Shown here piece by piece: positions 44,605 to 58,700 of a stretch of 64,000 nt of DNA. Source of the stretch: Excoecaria cochinchinensis. Taxonomy: Eukaryota > Streptophyta > Magnoliopsida > Malpighiales > Euphorbiaceae. The DNA is taken from positions 992,001-1,056,000 of the forward strand of contig CANTUQ010000008.1 of NCBI GenBank assembly GCA_947683425.1, read 5' to 3'. The notes beneath the pieces are model-generated. The model made no database searches. It was not told the DNA's origin and saw only the letters and a program-made list of their open reading frames with translations. The stretch's first letter is position 1, and each line of letters starts with the position of its first letter. The position numbers and the translations under genes are program-made.

Positions 44605-46350
44605 AATATAACACCCCATACTCGACTATATGGAATCGAGTATCGGGCATTACGATTTTGGCTTGCATAATAATCTCATGTTGTTAATTTTGGAACATAA
44701 TTTATTGAATATTTCTTTTTCTTCAACCAGTTCATTACTTTTTATTTTTCGGTTACTATTTATTTGGTATATTTTGGACCATTAGATTGAATAGTAACCA
44801 ATTAAATCTTGGCCCTTCATTTCATACTATATAAGCATGGAAACTTCAAAAAATTTTCAGCATCTCCCCAATCCTTGGCTGAAATCTTCTTCTCTGTTCC
44901 TTCTCCATTTTCTTCTTTAATCATCCACAGAGTAATTAGCCCAAAAACACTAAATTAAGCCCTAAAATCATAAGAATAATTCTCTACACTCTCTCCTTGA
45001 CTTACTAAGTGAAGAATTGGTGGCGAATTTCAAGGTTGATAGGAAGATTAGTGTCTTCCATAATATCCCAAGTAAGTGGAATTTAGATATTTTTGTAAAT
45101 CAGTATAGTAGTATTTAGTGAGTATAGATAGTGTGTGGCTTAATTTTGATGAAATTTGAAAGAATTTTAATGGTAATATGTACATGGGAATATGGCTAGG
45201 TGAAGAACAAGAGGAAGAAAGAAGATGAAAGAAAGGAAAATAGAAGGACATAGAAGCATAAGGAAAAGAGCAAATAAATTGAGGTTTGCGGATACCAATA
45301 CTTCCATTTTTCATGTTTATGCATGATTATTTTTGTGATCAAGTGTTGGATAAATGATGAATTTAATTTAAATTGATGCTATAAGTGTTTAATTGGATAA
45401 TAAATGAAGTTGTATATGTGACTAATTTGGATGCTAGACTTATAATTTACATTTTCCTCAATTGGCATACATTATGTAACTCTTTGAAATTTTGATGTAT
45501 ATGCCAGAATGCTTAAGTGACTCCGTAATCATGCTTTTGATGAGTTGACAATTTAGTTATAGCTTTTAATTTTAAAAAAATGAATTTGAGTGTCTGTGGA
45601 ACAAGTGTTGGCCGAATTGTCCATAGAGTAGGAACTAGTGATATTCTTGCATATTAAAGCTAATTTTGGTAATATGTATTCATCATGAATCCGTGAAGGT
45701 AGATTTAGTGGTAGCATTTAATTGGCTAATATGAATTTAGAAGTGCTCATTCTTATCCTTTAAACAGGAATATAAATGATGTGAACTTTCAAAATGGTGA
45801 TTATGAAGATAGAAAGTGTGAGTTGAGATTGGATTACGAAAGAAGAATAAGATATGAACTTGATTATATGTGCATAAATGACATTATGTGACTATGATCT
45901 TAAATTGAAAATTTAAAATGAATTGATGGAATTATTTTGCTCTTAGTAACTAGTAGTGAAAACAAAAGTATAAGATATAATTGGCTAACAACATGTACAT
46001 ATACCACAGTTCCGAGTCATGGCTACTCGTATTTGTATATCAATGGCGGTCTACATAGTCATACAATCAATATTATGCAGTTAGTTGAAGCGTTTGACTC
46101 TCAAGTGTTCACTTCGACAATTTTTGACTTTTGGGGTCCTAGTCCCGGATATCTAATTTGTTGGGTTTAGCTGGATATTACTGGAGGCAAAATAGTGTTA
46201 TTGAGAGAAAATGGTAAAAATAAGGTAAGTTGGTAAATAATGGTAAGAAAACTTTGAAAATAAATTTATGAACACTTATTTATTTATGCTATATAATATA
46301 TGGTGATTAAAATTCAAATTTGTGAATAAGCATGTTTATTTGAAGTTTAC
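44605..46350 (+). repeat. LTR-family unit R3, 5' part
   Basis: Begins AATATAACACCCCATACTCG; a short inverted pair ACTCGACTATATGGAATCGAGT follows (44620-44641). TATATAAG at 44828-44835. Unlike R1 and R2 it continues beyond the GAACACTTA point into further LTR sequence, interrupted by a PIF/Harbinger-like MITE at 46354. Orientation plus, from the TATA box. Confidence 0.6.
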
Positions 46351-46353
46351 TTA

Positions 46354-46872
46354 GGGGGTGTTTGGCATTGCTTTTGGAAAGCCAAAAAGCTGCTTTTTTG
46401 ATAAAAAGCTGATTATGAGACAAAAATAAGTGTTTGGTAAATGCTGATTTTAGAAAAATTAATTTTCTGAAAAGTGAAAAAATCTGCTTTTCAGAGAAGC
46501 TGCAAATTGAAGCTTTTCAGAAAAGCTGATTTTCAGCTTTTAAGAACAGCAGATTTAATCTTTTTCTTAGACAAAAATATCCTTTATTTTATTTCAAAAT
46601 GACAAATAAGTGGGAATTATTATTATTATTTAGTGAGATTTTGAATATAATATATTAAAATTTATATATATATATCATTTTTTATTTTTTTTATTCTAAA
46701 AATCTATTTTTAATTATATCATTTACCAAACAGTTGACCACTGTTTTTGGTTTTATAAGTCATTTTAAATTTTATTTACCAAACAGTTATCTGCTTTTCG
46801 ATATACAGTTTTTTGAAATACAAATTTTTTTAATAGAAAAAGCTATTTTCATAAGTTTTGCCAAACTGGCAC
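46354..46872. mobile_element. PIF/Harbinger (Tourist-like) MITE, 519 bp
   Basis: The left end GGGGGTGTTTGGCA and right end TGCCAAACTGGCAC form imperfect inverted repeats, flanked by TTA on both sides (46351-46353 and 46873-46875; ACTTAG is shared more widely). The interior has repeated AAGCTGATTTTCAG/GCTTTTCAGA-type hairpin text and no transposase. hAT affinity is the alternative, but no 8-bp duplication was found. Confidence 0.65.
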
Positions 46873-48770
46873 TTAGTGAATTTAAATTGCATATGCCTAG
46901 AATATGTCTAATATGCCATAATAGTATGAATTTTGTACGTGACTGGAAGAATATGTACTATGTGTGTGCGCATGAAAAATGTTAATACGGTACCCACCAC
47001 TGAGCATAAATTGCCAAAAGCTTGTACACAACAATTACTGCAGATTAATTTGGGGAATTATTATAATGATGAGATGTATATCTCTTTTTTGTAAATGACA
47101 TGTATATGTATATGAACTTGTGTATAAAAGAGAATATTATGTATATATTTATAAAGTTATGAAGTTGAAGAAATGCTATGTATTATTTTTGAATGTTTAA
47201 TGCTGGTTGAATTTGTTACATATGCAAAAGCTGTATATGTTGAAATTATTGTTGGATTATGAGGTCGGTGCAACCCTTTGTATCATAGTGGCATGAAATT
47301 ACTTTATTAGCATGTTCCTGTGACGTGGTTGTCCTTCAATGAGGGGTTGTTTGGATGACGAGTTGTGAAAATTGGATATACACTGATAAGTGATAACGAT
47401 TTTAAAAAATTCCAAACGGAGAGCCATGATAACAAACAAAGCCTTGTGCCCATCCTTTTCTTAATTGCGAAGTAATTGTCAAAAAGATCCTTGTTCCAAC
47501 TTTCTAATTATGGATAACAGCGCACTCCCAGTGAGGACTCAAAGTACGAATTAAAATTAATCATTATGGGTCCCATGTTTTTCCTCCTTAATTGCCATTA
47601 ACCCTGCCTAATTTCATTAACCTCACTCTAATCTTTCAATTCCAATTTCCTTCAAAAACAAAGATTCTCATAGGTTTGATTAAGTAAAATAATAGAGCAT
47701 ATATTTTAATTCCCCAAATATATATATAAAAAAAATCTCCCTATTTATTTATAGACGGGAATAAATTAAATTCTATTATTATATGAAATAAAAAATAAAA
47801 TATTTTTATATGAATTTTGCAAAAACACAAAATGCTGACGTAATAGTTAGTGCAGATTTGGAGGATTATTATAATGATGAGACGTATTTTTTTTTTTTTT
47901 TGTAAATGGCATATGTATAAATTACTTATATAATTTTAATTTTTTTTTAAAAAATGGCCCCATTTAATTATTAAAAAATTAAAAAGAGCTCTATAAGTTT
48001 ATTTTTTTTAAAATTGACCCCACAAAAATATTTAAATGAATTTTTTATTTTTTAATGATAAAGTCTAAATTTATATTCAAATTATTAAAAATAGTACATA
48101 TTTGTCTCTAAAATTAATTTTTTTAAAAAAAAAAAACCTTTTAAGTTATTTAATGTTACAAATTTGCTGTTATTCAATACTTTGACGGGCAAATATAAAT
48201 CATTTCAATAATTTAAAATAAATACGAACCATATTTTCATATACGCAATTAATAAAAATATTCATATTTACTTTCGTAAAAGTAAATATATATAATTTTT
48301 AATATTTTAACACATTTTAAAAAAATAAATTTGAATAATAAATTTGTACCGATTTAATATTTTGAAAAAAAAAATTTGCACTTATTTATATTTTTATGTA
48401 AATAAATTTTTTATAAACTATTGTAGTTTTTGACCCCACTGAACTGAATTTCTGACTACGCCACTATATATATATATATGAACTTGTGTATAAAGGAGAC
48501 TATTTTGTATATATTTATAAAGTTATGAAGTTGAAGAAACACTATATATTATTTTTGAGGAAGTATAATGGTTAATTATGCTTAAATGTTTAATGCTAGT
48601 TGAATTTATTATTTATGCAAATGTGAATATGGGATGAATCAGTATATGTTGAAATAATGAATGATAGTTGGATTAATGGAAATTGAAATAAATATGTATG
48701 TATTGGGAGTGCTTAAGTTGAACGTGCATGCGGCGTAGGAGCATTTGCCGCGGTTATGCTGCTAGAAAAT
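46873..48770 (+). repeat. Remainder of R3 LTR with an internal duplication
   Basis: After the MITE, LTR-like text continues. The block beginning GAATTATTATAATGATGAGA (47056) and continuing 'gaacttgtgtataaaagaga' to about 47220 recurs at about 47865-47925 and 48479-48620. The second copy is split by an AT-rich insertion (about 47934-48466) that ends CCCCACTGAACTGAATTTCT followed by GACTACGCCAC and has no recognised family. 47340-47855 is further non-coding sequence, beginning near GAGGGGTTGTTTGGATGACG, a MITE-like end without a found partner. Confidence 0.45.
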
Positions 48771-49390
48771 ATACCAAATGAATAGTAATCAGAAAAAAAA
48801 ATTAATGATGTGGTTAAAAAAAATGTTCACTATATTAAGTTTTCACGGTTAATAACATATATGATTAAAGCAAGCCATAATTGTAATGCCCAATATTCTA
48901 TTGCATATAGTCGGATATATAGTGTTAAAGTATGTGTCTCAAATTCAATGATGCTTGTTGAAAAACAGCATCACAAATTTGATAATGCTAATAAAAAAGC
49001 GTCAGAAAACTAATATTACCTAAGCAAAGGTTTAACGTCACAAAATTAGTTCCCGACTCTGCATTTACAGTGAAAATAAATGGCACTAAAAAGAGTCATT
49101 AAAAAAAGGATGCACAACAGTGGCTGGTGGGATCCAATGAGAAGTTCAATTTTGACGCCATTGTGAAAAATTCGGTATTTTCTAGCAGAAAAAGTATTGG
49201 AAAATTGGGATTTTGTTTTAAAAAGAAAAAACTAATTTTCCGTTCCTTTCTGTCAACTTTCTTCCAATTATTTGAGTTTACTGTGCATGAGTATTTAATT
49301 TTGGGCATATAGCTTGATCATGAGTGTGTGTTTGAAATTTTCACTCTCTCTATTTTCTTTCCATTACTTTTTCATGTATCTCTTTTTGTC
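48771..49390. other. Upstream region of the GMI1-like gene
   Basis: No repeat boundary or open frame of note. A TATTTAA at about 49291-49297 is a possible TATA element for the downstream gene; transcription start is not determinable from sequence alone. Confidence 0.35.
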
Positions 49391-49722
49391 GACGAGTCCA
49401 ATTTAAGGCCTTACTTGATCTTGATCTTTAATGTTTTGTGCTTGAAGGAATATCACAAGAGTAAATGTTGATCCTAATTTACTCTCTCTCTTGCTAAAAC
49501 CCTACTAAGCACAGTTTCTTTCATCAAAGAGGTTAGTAGCAGAGTTTCTTTCTAATGATTTCTCCATGTTGCTTTTCTTGCGTTAAAATTTTGGTTTTGA
49601 GTAGCACATATGTCAGCTGGTTCTGTGTTTGTCTCATTTGTCTCAAAAGAAAGAATTTTTTTTCCTTTTTGATTCTATTCTTCTTTTGATTTTGACAGAT
49701 TTGAGTATAATATTTTGGGAAT

Positions 49723-52700
49723 ATGGAATCAAAAGGGAAGAAGAGGAAACTTGAGGATTCAGTGGAAAAGTTTTGTAAGTTTAAGATAATATTACCTGAT
49801 GGAATGACAGTTCCTTTAAGAATGAAGGACCCTGGAGGCCAAATGAAGTTTGAAGATTTTATTAATTTAGTGAGAGATGCGTACAATGCGACCATGATAC
49901 AACAGGGAAAAAAGAGGACAGGATTAATTAATTGGAAAGGTGAAGGCGTTTACCTGCAGGATGCAAACGACAAGAAAATAAGGCACAAGATTAGTTTTGA
50001 AAATTTCAGGGAAAATGAGTTTCACATTTTGAAGTTTAATGTAAGTTTTAAGTATTAGCTTTGTCAGAACAGTTCCTTTTGATTTAATTAGATTTCAAAA
50101 TTTATTTTCCTTATTTTCTAAGCTCTTGTAAGCAGAATCTTTTAATTTTGTTTTTAATTAGTGTTTCTATATCTGGTTTTGGATACATTTGATTACTGAT
50201 GTTTCTTTCACTTGCTTTGTATGAAAATAGGATGGATCCAATGTGGTAACTGAAACTTATCAGGTTTGTAGCTATCTGAATTTATTAGAGTTTGTGTTTC
50301 ATTTTCTTAATGGAAATAGACAAGTTTTTAACTTTTTGAACAAGCTTACTTGCTTGAATGAGGGTTCTGCTTGTTTATGAGGGTCATTGTATAATTTGCA
50401 GAATATGTGGGATTTAACTCCTGACACTGATTTACTTAGGGAGCTACCTGAGGATTATACTTTTGAAACTGCTATTGCAGATTTAATTGTAAGTTCTTGA
50501 TAATATATTAAACTTAAGTTTGCTTGTGTGTTTCATTTGTAAATTATTTAGCCCCTGTTCACTTTCCAGGATAATTCCTTGCAAGCAGTTTGGTCTAATG
50601 GTAAGGACAGGAAATTAATTAGGTATGACATCACGTTGTTACGTGGTTTTCTTGATATTGTATTACAATGTTCTATTTACCAAATTATTTTCTAAATTTG
50701 CAGCATTGATGTCAAGGAGGATAGAATTTCAATCTTTGACACTGGTCCTGGAATGGATAATAGTGATGAAAACTCTATAGAAAAGTGGTATGTTATATCA
50801 AATTTCTTGTTAACTTCTGAGATGTTGAATGAGGTCCCTTTGTGTTGAACAAGATGCACATTTGATATTTGTATGTGAATAATCGTTGGACATTAGAATT
50901 TAGAAGTAAGATATATGTTTTTGTTGTCATCACCCAGCAAGGAGCAAAGGTAATTTTCAGTTGTGTAATTTGTTTTTATGTGGTTTTCTAATCCTTGGAA
51001 ACATGCATCTGAAAGTGAAGATCTTTTGATGATACATAATTACATCTGTCCAAAAACTTTTTAATGGAAAAATAAAACAGATAAATTTCAATTAAATACA
51101 AACGGTAGAAAAAAAATAATCAGTTTTTCTTATTTAGACAGTCATTGAATGAGAAGTTATTGTTATTCAGTTGTTAAATATCTTTTGTTGCTTATATTCA
51201 GGGGAAGGATGGGTGCCTCGCTTCATAGATCCTCCAAGGCACTGGCAGTAGGGGGCAAACCCCCATACTTAATGGTATATGCATCAGTATCTTTTACATT
51301 TCAACATATATATAAAAATGGTTTCTTTGTCTCTAGTAAACCTATGCTGTATACTCTCAGAACTATGCTCCTCTATTAGCATTTCCTCATTATTATTTCA
51401 ATTGAGACAATCTCATATATCTTCTTATTAAACTGCAAGATGAGGATTCTTAGTTATGTTGAGCTGCATGATCATAAATTCAGCATTGTTATGCTTTCAA
51501 TTATTTTGCAGCCTTATTTTGGCATGTTTGGATATGGAGGACCTATTGCATCTATGCATTTAGGAAGGTATTACCTCTTTCTGTCTCTCTCTTTCATCCC
51601 CAAACACACAACACATGCATGAGTGTGCACTTATGCACTGTTCAGTTACATGCTTATGTGAACTCCAATTCTAATAAGATGCATATCTGAATTAAATGAT
51701 TTGTTGGGTCTGATAGTGTCTCTAAACCAATTATTCAACACTGCTACAGGCGTGCTTTGGTATCTTCAAAGACAAAGAAATCAAAGAAAGTTTATACTTT
51801 ACATTTTGAGAGAGAAGCTTTGCTGAGCAATTCTGGTTCTGAATTAACTTGGAAGGTAGCTGACTCCTGGAAAAATTTCTCTATATTAATATTTTTCGTT
51901 CTTATTTGGCAATTTCAGTGTCTTCTTCTTCTTCTTCTTCTCTTCTCTCTCTTTCTCTTTTTTTTCCCCCTTTTAAAGGCCGACTTGTTATTTCAGACTC
52001 ATGGAGGCATGAGGAATCCCACAGAAGATGAAATTAAAAAATCTTCTCATGGAAGCTTTATGAAGGTGACTCGTACTGCATAAAATTCCATATCCCTTAT
52101 GCTTTTCTCCCCACTGCACTTTTTACCATTTCAGGACCAAATATAGTTTTATATTCAAACTGCAAGGCCATTGCGCAGTTTCCTCTGAAATCTTATGTTT
52201 ATTTCTGTCGTTGTGATTTACCTAGAATTCCTGGAAATACTGTCTTGTGATTGTACTGCTATGGGCTTGTTAGGGAAATAGTTTAATTTTCTATTTTATT
52301 TCAAATGGCTTTGCCATTTTGCAAGTTGCAATGGTCTAGATAAATTGTATGACTTTATCAAGTTTCTGAGGGATAGAAACTGTTAACTGTTTACATTTTA
52401 AAATTGACAAACACAGGTTCTCACTCGGTTAGATGACAATGCCTGTTGTGTGGCATAAAAGATGTGTTCATTTAGCACATATAATAATTAAAGAAAATAG
52501 AATTCTAATTTGGAAACTTTTTGATGTTCTAGATTATGTAGGTTAATAAGAATTTTCTTTTTGTCTTAATATAACTTAGTTGTCTGAAATTGATATAACT
52601 AAATCCATGCGAAATATTTTATAAACTACAAATTCATGATTCCAGATTCTCAAGAAGAAGTCTTAATATCTATAATCAGGCTTCTCAAACTTTTAAATTA

Positions 52701-55700
52701 TTTAAGGGGGTTTCAAGAAGAATAGTGGGTTATTATAATGTTCATTCATTTTCTATGACTCTTTCTGTGGCCGTGAAGGTAACATTGAGTCAGATGCGTA
52801 CATCATAAAACTTGCGCCCTAAAAGTTGAGATCACTATCTTATAACTTCAGTTTATTTAAAGCCATATTGTGACTACCTCATACTATTCAATAAATCCTC
52901 TAGGACATGGCTTGTAATTTGTGTCACAAACAGAGGCCTTGCATTATTGGTCAAGACGTTTTATATTGATTTCATGATTAAAATATTGTAATATGTTACT
53001 ATGTTAGTTAATTTTGCTGTTTACTTTACAGGTTGATTTATTGGAGCTTAAAATGAAAACATTAGACTCATTTCAACTCCAGTGTAGGCTAAAGGACATA
53101 TATTTTCCTTACATTCAGGTTGGGCTATACCACTTCATAAGCTCCTCCTTGTAAGTATTCATTAATAAAAATAGAAAATAATATAATCGCCCACCATGGG
53201 GCTCGAACCCACGAACCACGAGGTTAAGAGCCTTGCGCTCTACCGACTGTGCTAGACGGGCATTTGTACAAGTTTCACCATTACTTGTACTAGTCTAGAT
53301 TGGCAAGAGTAAATGTGACAGTTTGTAGAATTTTTACTTTCTTGGACTATATTGGTGAAAGTAGCTCAGTTGTGTCCTCATATATTTTTTATTATTTTAA
53401 TTTGTCACCATTCGTGGTTCTTAATTGTGTAAGTGCATGTTGCTCTACATCTAAGAAGGATTCCCATCATTGAAGAGTATTTTTACAAAGTAATATCATG
53501 TCTTCAGTAATTAGCAAAGAGAGTTGTGGACAAATCTTACTTAGTGAGAAGTGAGACCTTTTTTTTTCTTTAGGAACTTTTCATTTAAATACCATTATGA
53601 TATGTGACAATATTGATCTGACAATCTGTGGCAATAGGCATAATAAACATTTGAAGATGAAACAGTATAGCTGAAGTAGTCCAAATAGAATTCTAAGAAC
53701 AAATATTTTTACATTTCACTGCACTGAATATAAAGAGGTGGAGGTGCTATCAGACCCTTTGTCTTGTTAGTTTTCTTCTCAGAGTTAGCTTTTATTATCT
53801 GTGCCCTTTCCTTTTGTCCTGCACATGATAAAAATAATGACATTTGTAGCAATTTTACCTATCCAGCCCAAGTGCTGAATGTAAAACACTTCATTGTTTC
53901 AGCTGTTGTGAGTTGTGACCCACCATCAAGGAGCCTTAAACCCTCATTTTTCCTGTCAGCAGATTTCTTAACGGATATCTATTTGTTTGTGTCCGTGGAT
54001 CCATGCACTTTGTTTGCATAGTGCCATGATTTTTCATATTTTCTCCCCAAAGTTATCTATTTCTAGTGAATAATGTAATCTTTTGGTTGATGTGCAGTGT
54101 GATGACCTCTCCAACAAAGGGATGACCAGTACACCAATTGAATTTCAGGTTTTTGACATGCTTCTGTATTGGATTGAGTGATACTTTTCTGAGCATTTTA
54201 ACACTTCGAAGATAACTATTGAATTTTTAAATTTTTGTATTCAGATCTGATTTGTGAAAATTCATTGCTTTAATGAATTTTTACTCTCTAGGACTTCTCA
54301 TCAAATGTCTATAATATCTTCACTCAATCAAGCTACTGTAATAGAATGAATTTATGTTAAATAATAAGTGCACGATACACTAAAGGGCTATGATTGTCTA
54401 GAGTTTGATGTACATAAGTTCATTCTTTCCAGTCACGAGCAATGGCCCATTAAACTGACAATCTACACAGATGCAATACTAAGGAGGCTATTGCACTGAG
54501 CTGGGATAAGAGTTGAGTCAGTTAGGCTTAACAACCTAGAGAAAGGGGAACAAAAATAGGGTTTGCAGGAAAATAAAATGAACCAACAGAATATGTAGAT
54601 TGATTTTGCAATTTTTATTCATCTTCTATGATCTGGGTATTCATATTTGCAATTCTTTTCACATGAGTTGTTACTTGTGAGTTCTAGGATAATAGACTAC
54701 CTTCCTTTCTTTCTTTATTTTTTTGTTTCACAGGTTAATGGTGTTTATTTAGCTGAGATTGATGGCGGCGAGGTTTCAATTACCAACTTGCATTCTTGCA
54801 ATGGCCCTCAGTTTGTTTGTCAGCTGCACTTTTCTGTCAAACAAGAAAATATTGGAACCAGAAGTCCTGGTAAAATAAATTATTATTCTCCCTCTCAGCT
54901 TTCTTTTATTGTACACCTCATATTGTTATTGTTGTTATGATGCACGAGAGCGGCATTTCAGTGTTTTTATTTTTTGTCATGTTTTAGCACATTCTTAGCA
55001 TCAATTTCTAAGACTGGAGGGTTGCAGGTCTAAGGATATCTAAAGAAGCTCATGCACGCCTTAAATTTTCTTATTTGCCAATTGTTGAGGTATGATGGTA
55101 GAAAACCAGCTGCAATATTCTTTCCTACAGCACTGTTAAAAACTGGGACTTGTTTGTTCTAGGGTGAAGAGAGTATTGATAAGATCATAAAGAAGTTAGA
55201 AGCCGATGGATGTGGAATTGCAGAAAACTTTGAAACCTTCAGTCGTGTTTCTATCAGGCGGCTTGGTCGTCTACTTCCAGATGCTCGTTGGGTTAGTTAT
55301 CATGCTATATGCTCTGATAAATCTGATGGCATAAGGAAGCATAACTTTCTATTTGTGCATGGCTACCATTTCAATAATACAAAATGATCGAAATGTCTAA
55401 CATTCTATTCATGTCTACTATTTGTTTTGTGTGCATGTCTACCATTTTGATGATAAAATTCTCATAAGGGAACATAAAAACAAACTTGCAAAGAAATAGC
55501 ATTAGTTTTTTTAAAATCACTTGCTTTCATAGGTTGCCAGAGACAGTCTCTGGTTCCAAGTGGGGCCAACTGCCAATGGGGGTCCTGGGACTGGTCAATT
55601 TATTGGAAAATGTGTGTTCCAATATTTGGGAGCTTATTTTCTATAGGCATCTTTAAATATATTTGATACAGTATTACATATTGCTGTTCATTACTGCTTT

Positions 55701-58700
55701 AGTAATTCCCAAAAAAAAAGAAAAGAGTTCTTTCCTAGAATTCTTTGATGCGTTCTCTCAAAGAGCTCCTGGTCACATTGACTTGAAAACCTAAACCATT
55801 GTCATTCAATTTTCCACTCTTGATAGTTGACTAACTTGAACTTTTAAATTGTTCTGCTGGTCTGCAATTACATTAGACAATACAACAGATGCTTCTAGTT
55901 AGGAGGATTCTTCCTTCATAGAGACAACTTAATGTAGTATTTCCGTTCACTTTTTTTTTTTTTGATGGACAAGTCATATAAGTATTGTTGGTCAATTTTG
56001 CTTCACCACAGGAATGTCTTCCTTTTATGAAGTTCAAGCAGAAAAAAGGAGATAAGGCTCAATTATTAAAAAGATGTTGCCCAAGAGTTAAGTGCTATAT
56101 TGGTAAGTTCATGATTAACTTTCATCCTTGCTTATTGACCTTTTTGATTTTCAAGTTATCAGTAAGCTCTCTCAGCTTTCGTAGTATGCTTAAGCACATA
56201 TTTTGTGATTGCAGATACTGATGCTGGTTTCAATCCAACACCTTCCAAGGTAAGGTTTATTTGTGGTTTATGACATGCACACTACAATATTGGTGTAATT
56301 TATTTGGTAACTAGCATTTGGCAAAGTTTGGCAGTCAATAAATGTTAGGGAGGGGGGCCAGGAGAGGGCCCAACATTTTACTCTTCACCATTGTGAAAAG
56401 CAACAAGAGAGGGTTCGCAGCCCCTTTTTCCCTTTCACCACACCTATTTTTTTGCTGGGCCCCGTAGTTAGAGATGGTATGAAGGCCTTATTTGGTTCAG
56501 CATTGAAGTAACGTTTGGTGTTGAGATCCCAACCACTGAATATGAGTGTACTTTTTATGTAGCATGTAACTGTTTACAACAGCTGCTGAAAAATATAGCT
56601 AAATGTCGATTTTTCTTCTAAAATGCTATAATTTCTAGCATTTAGACCCAAACACTAGACTGTTATTTGAAATTGGCCTCCTGTGTGAATTCAGTCACGA
56701 AATTACCTTAACTGTGGCTGTCAAAAACTGCTATAAGGGACATTTGTTTTAGTTTTTTATTTCTCTAAATAAAAAATTACATGATTATATTTTTTATTTG
56801 GATAAACATAAATCATTTAATTATTTTAATAATTCATATTTTCATATGATAGTATATTTCTATAAAAATAACACATTTTTGAAACACTTTTGTATACAAA
56901 TGATATTTCTTTCATATTAGTTTTTTCCATGTTTGTTAAATTTATTTCTAAAAGTAAATTGATGTGAGGTTTCTCAACTTTCTTAAATATATGTATAAAT
57001 ATCCTTATTTGTCCACCTAATTAGTAATTTTATACACAGATTTATGAATAAATTTCTGAAAAAAAATCGTTCATGTTGAGTTTTTTTTTACTGTCTTTGG
57101 GAAAAAAATCCTTTTTATTTTTCAATGCATAGGTGATTTTATAAGCCAGAGGAAAAGTATGTACTTGATAAAGGCACTTTACGTGAAATTTGGCAGAGTT
57201 ATAATTGAGTTTGCAGATGTAGACAAGGAAATAAAAAGTGCTTATCTAAAATGTTTACTTTGCAGACTGATCTAGCAAACCAAAATCCTTTCACTATTGC
57301 TTTGAAGAACTTTGGTACAAAAATTTCTGGGAAGGAAGCAGGTTAAATCGTTATACTTTTACAATTCATATCTGAAACTACTTGTATTTGGCTTATTTTG
57401 TTGGTTATATGTTTTCAAAAAACTAATTTCTTTCCACAGAAGTTGACATTGAAATTTTTCGAGGTGGTAAACTGTTAACTCCTGTGCTACTGGAAAAGGA
57501 ATATCAAGAATGGATTCTTCAAATGCATGACCGTTATGATGAAGAAGTTGACTCTGGTGAGGATGATGCAGTTATTGTTGTTAGGCCCACAAATGCAAAG
57601 AGACTTGGGATTACCTCTGATGGTAGGCATCTATTGTTTAACATCTTTATAGCTAGTCAATTTTGTATCTTGCATTGCAATGCTTTTGGTGTAGAAGTTT
57701 TAATTAGCTCTTTTTTTTTTTCGTTACTGTTGCATATTCTGTTAGATTTCACAAGTATTTTATGGGTTGTTAACCAAACAATTTTAAATGGAAAAAGGAG
57801 TTGGGAAATTTGTGCAATTTCAGTCTTTGGATTTTGAGTTTACAAGGTCACATAGAACAGATGCTGTGGGATTGGAGGAGGTATAGTTTGTCAAATGAAA
57901 AGGGCAAAACAGTTCTGTTAAGCTGACTTATTATATTTTGTAAACTGATGTAAAGAAAAGCCATTTAGGGACAGGGAAAATCTACAGTTTCCGTTAAAGA
58001 TAACTGGCTTAAAAATGCTGAGTCCTACCATAATGAACAATTTATTATTTTTTAAGTTTTTGGGGATTCTCTTGATGTTGTTGATGTGAATATCCATGAC
58101 CTGTTTAGTATCATACTGTTATTTATATTGTTGTCCAAGTGGGAGAATATCATTAAAACGTAGGTGGTGTTGTTATCTGTTGTCCATCCACAGTGGAAAC
58201 CGCAAAAATTAGTTTCTACATGTTTCATCAAGCCACTTTCTTAGCAGGTCCTTAATGCTTTATATTTAAGTTTTTTAACTGATAAAATGCCATTCAATTG
58301 TTCTGTATCTATTTTTAGTTGTACGTGTGCATAATGCTTTCAAGAGGAAAGGAGCATCTTGGAGACGTGGTCAGAAAATAAAGGTTCTCAAGGGAGCTTT
58401 CCCTGGATATAAGACCAATGTATATGCAACCATAGAATATTTTTTGATTGAAGGGTTTCAAGGAGATGCTGGTGGTATGTGATAAACCTGAAAATCTCTT
58501 AGTTGTTGAACTTGACTTTGCAATTTTTCAATTAAATAGAACTTGCATCTTTTCTATCTCTTTGTATTTAAATGATATTCATAGTGTAGATTTTTCTAGA
58601 GGGTCAAAGATACTACTAGTTTTGTAGGACTTGTAGAAGAATGCAAGTAGTATTGTCAAATTTCATGAATTTAAGCTGTTCCTTTTTGCATTTCTTTTTC

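Noticed and set aside
55534..55615. Exon-like open stretch after a CATAG acceptor in intron 14 of the GMI1-like gene
   Set aside because: It has no good donor in frame, and the frame joins perfectly from exon 14 to the exon at 56012, which carries family-like sequence.
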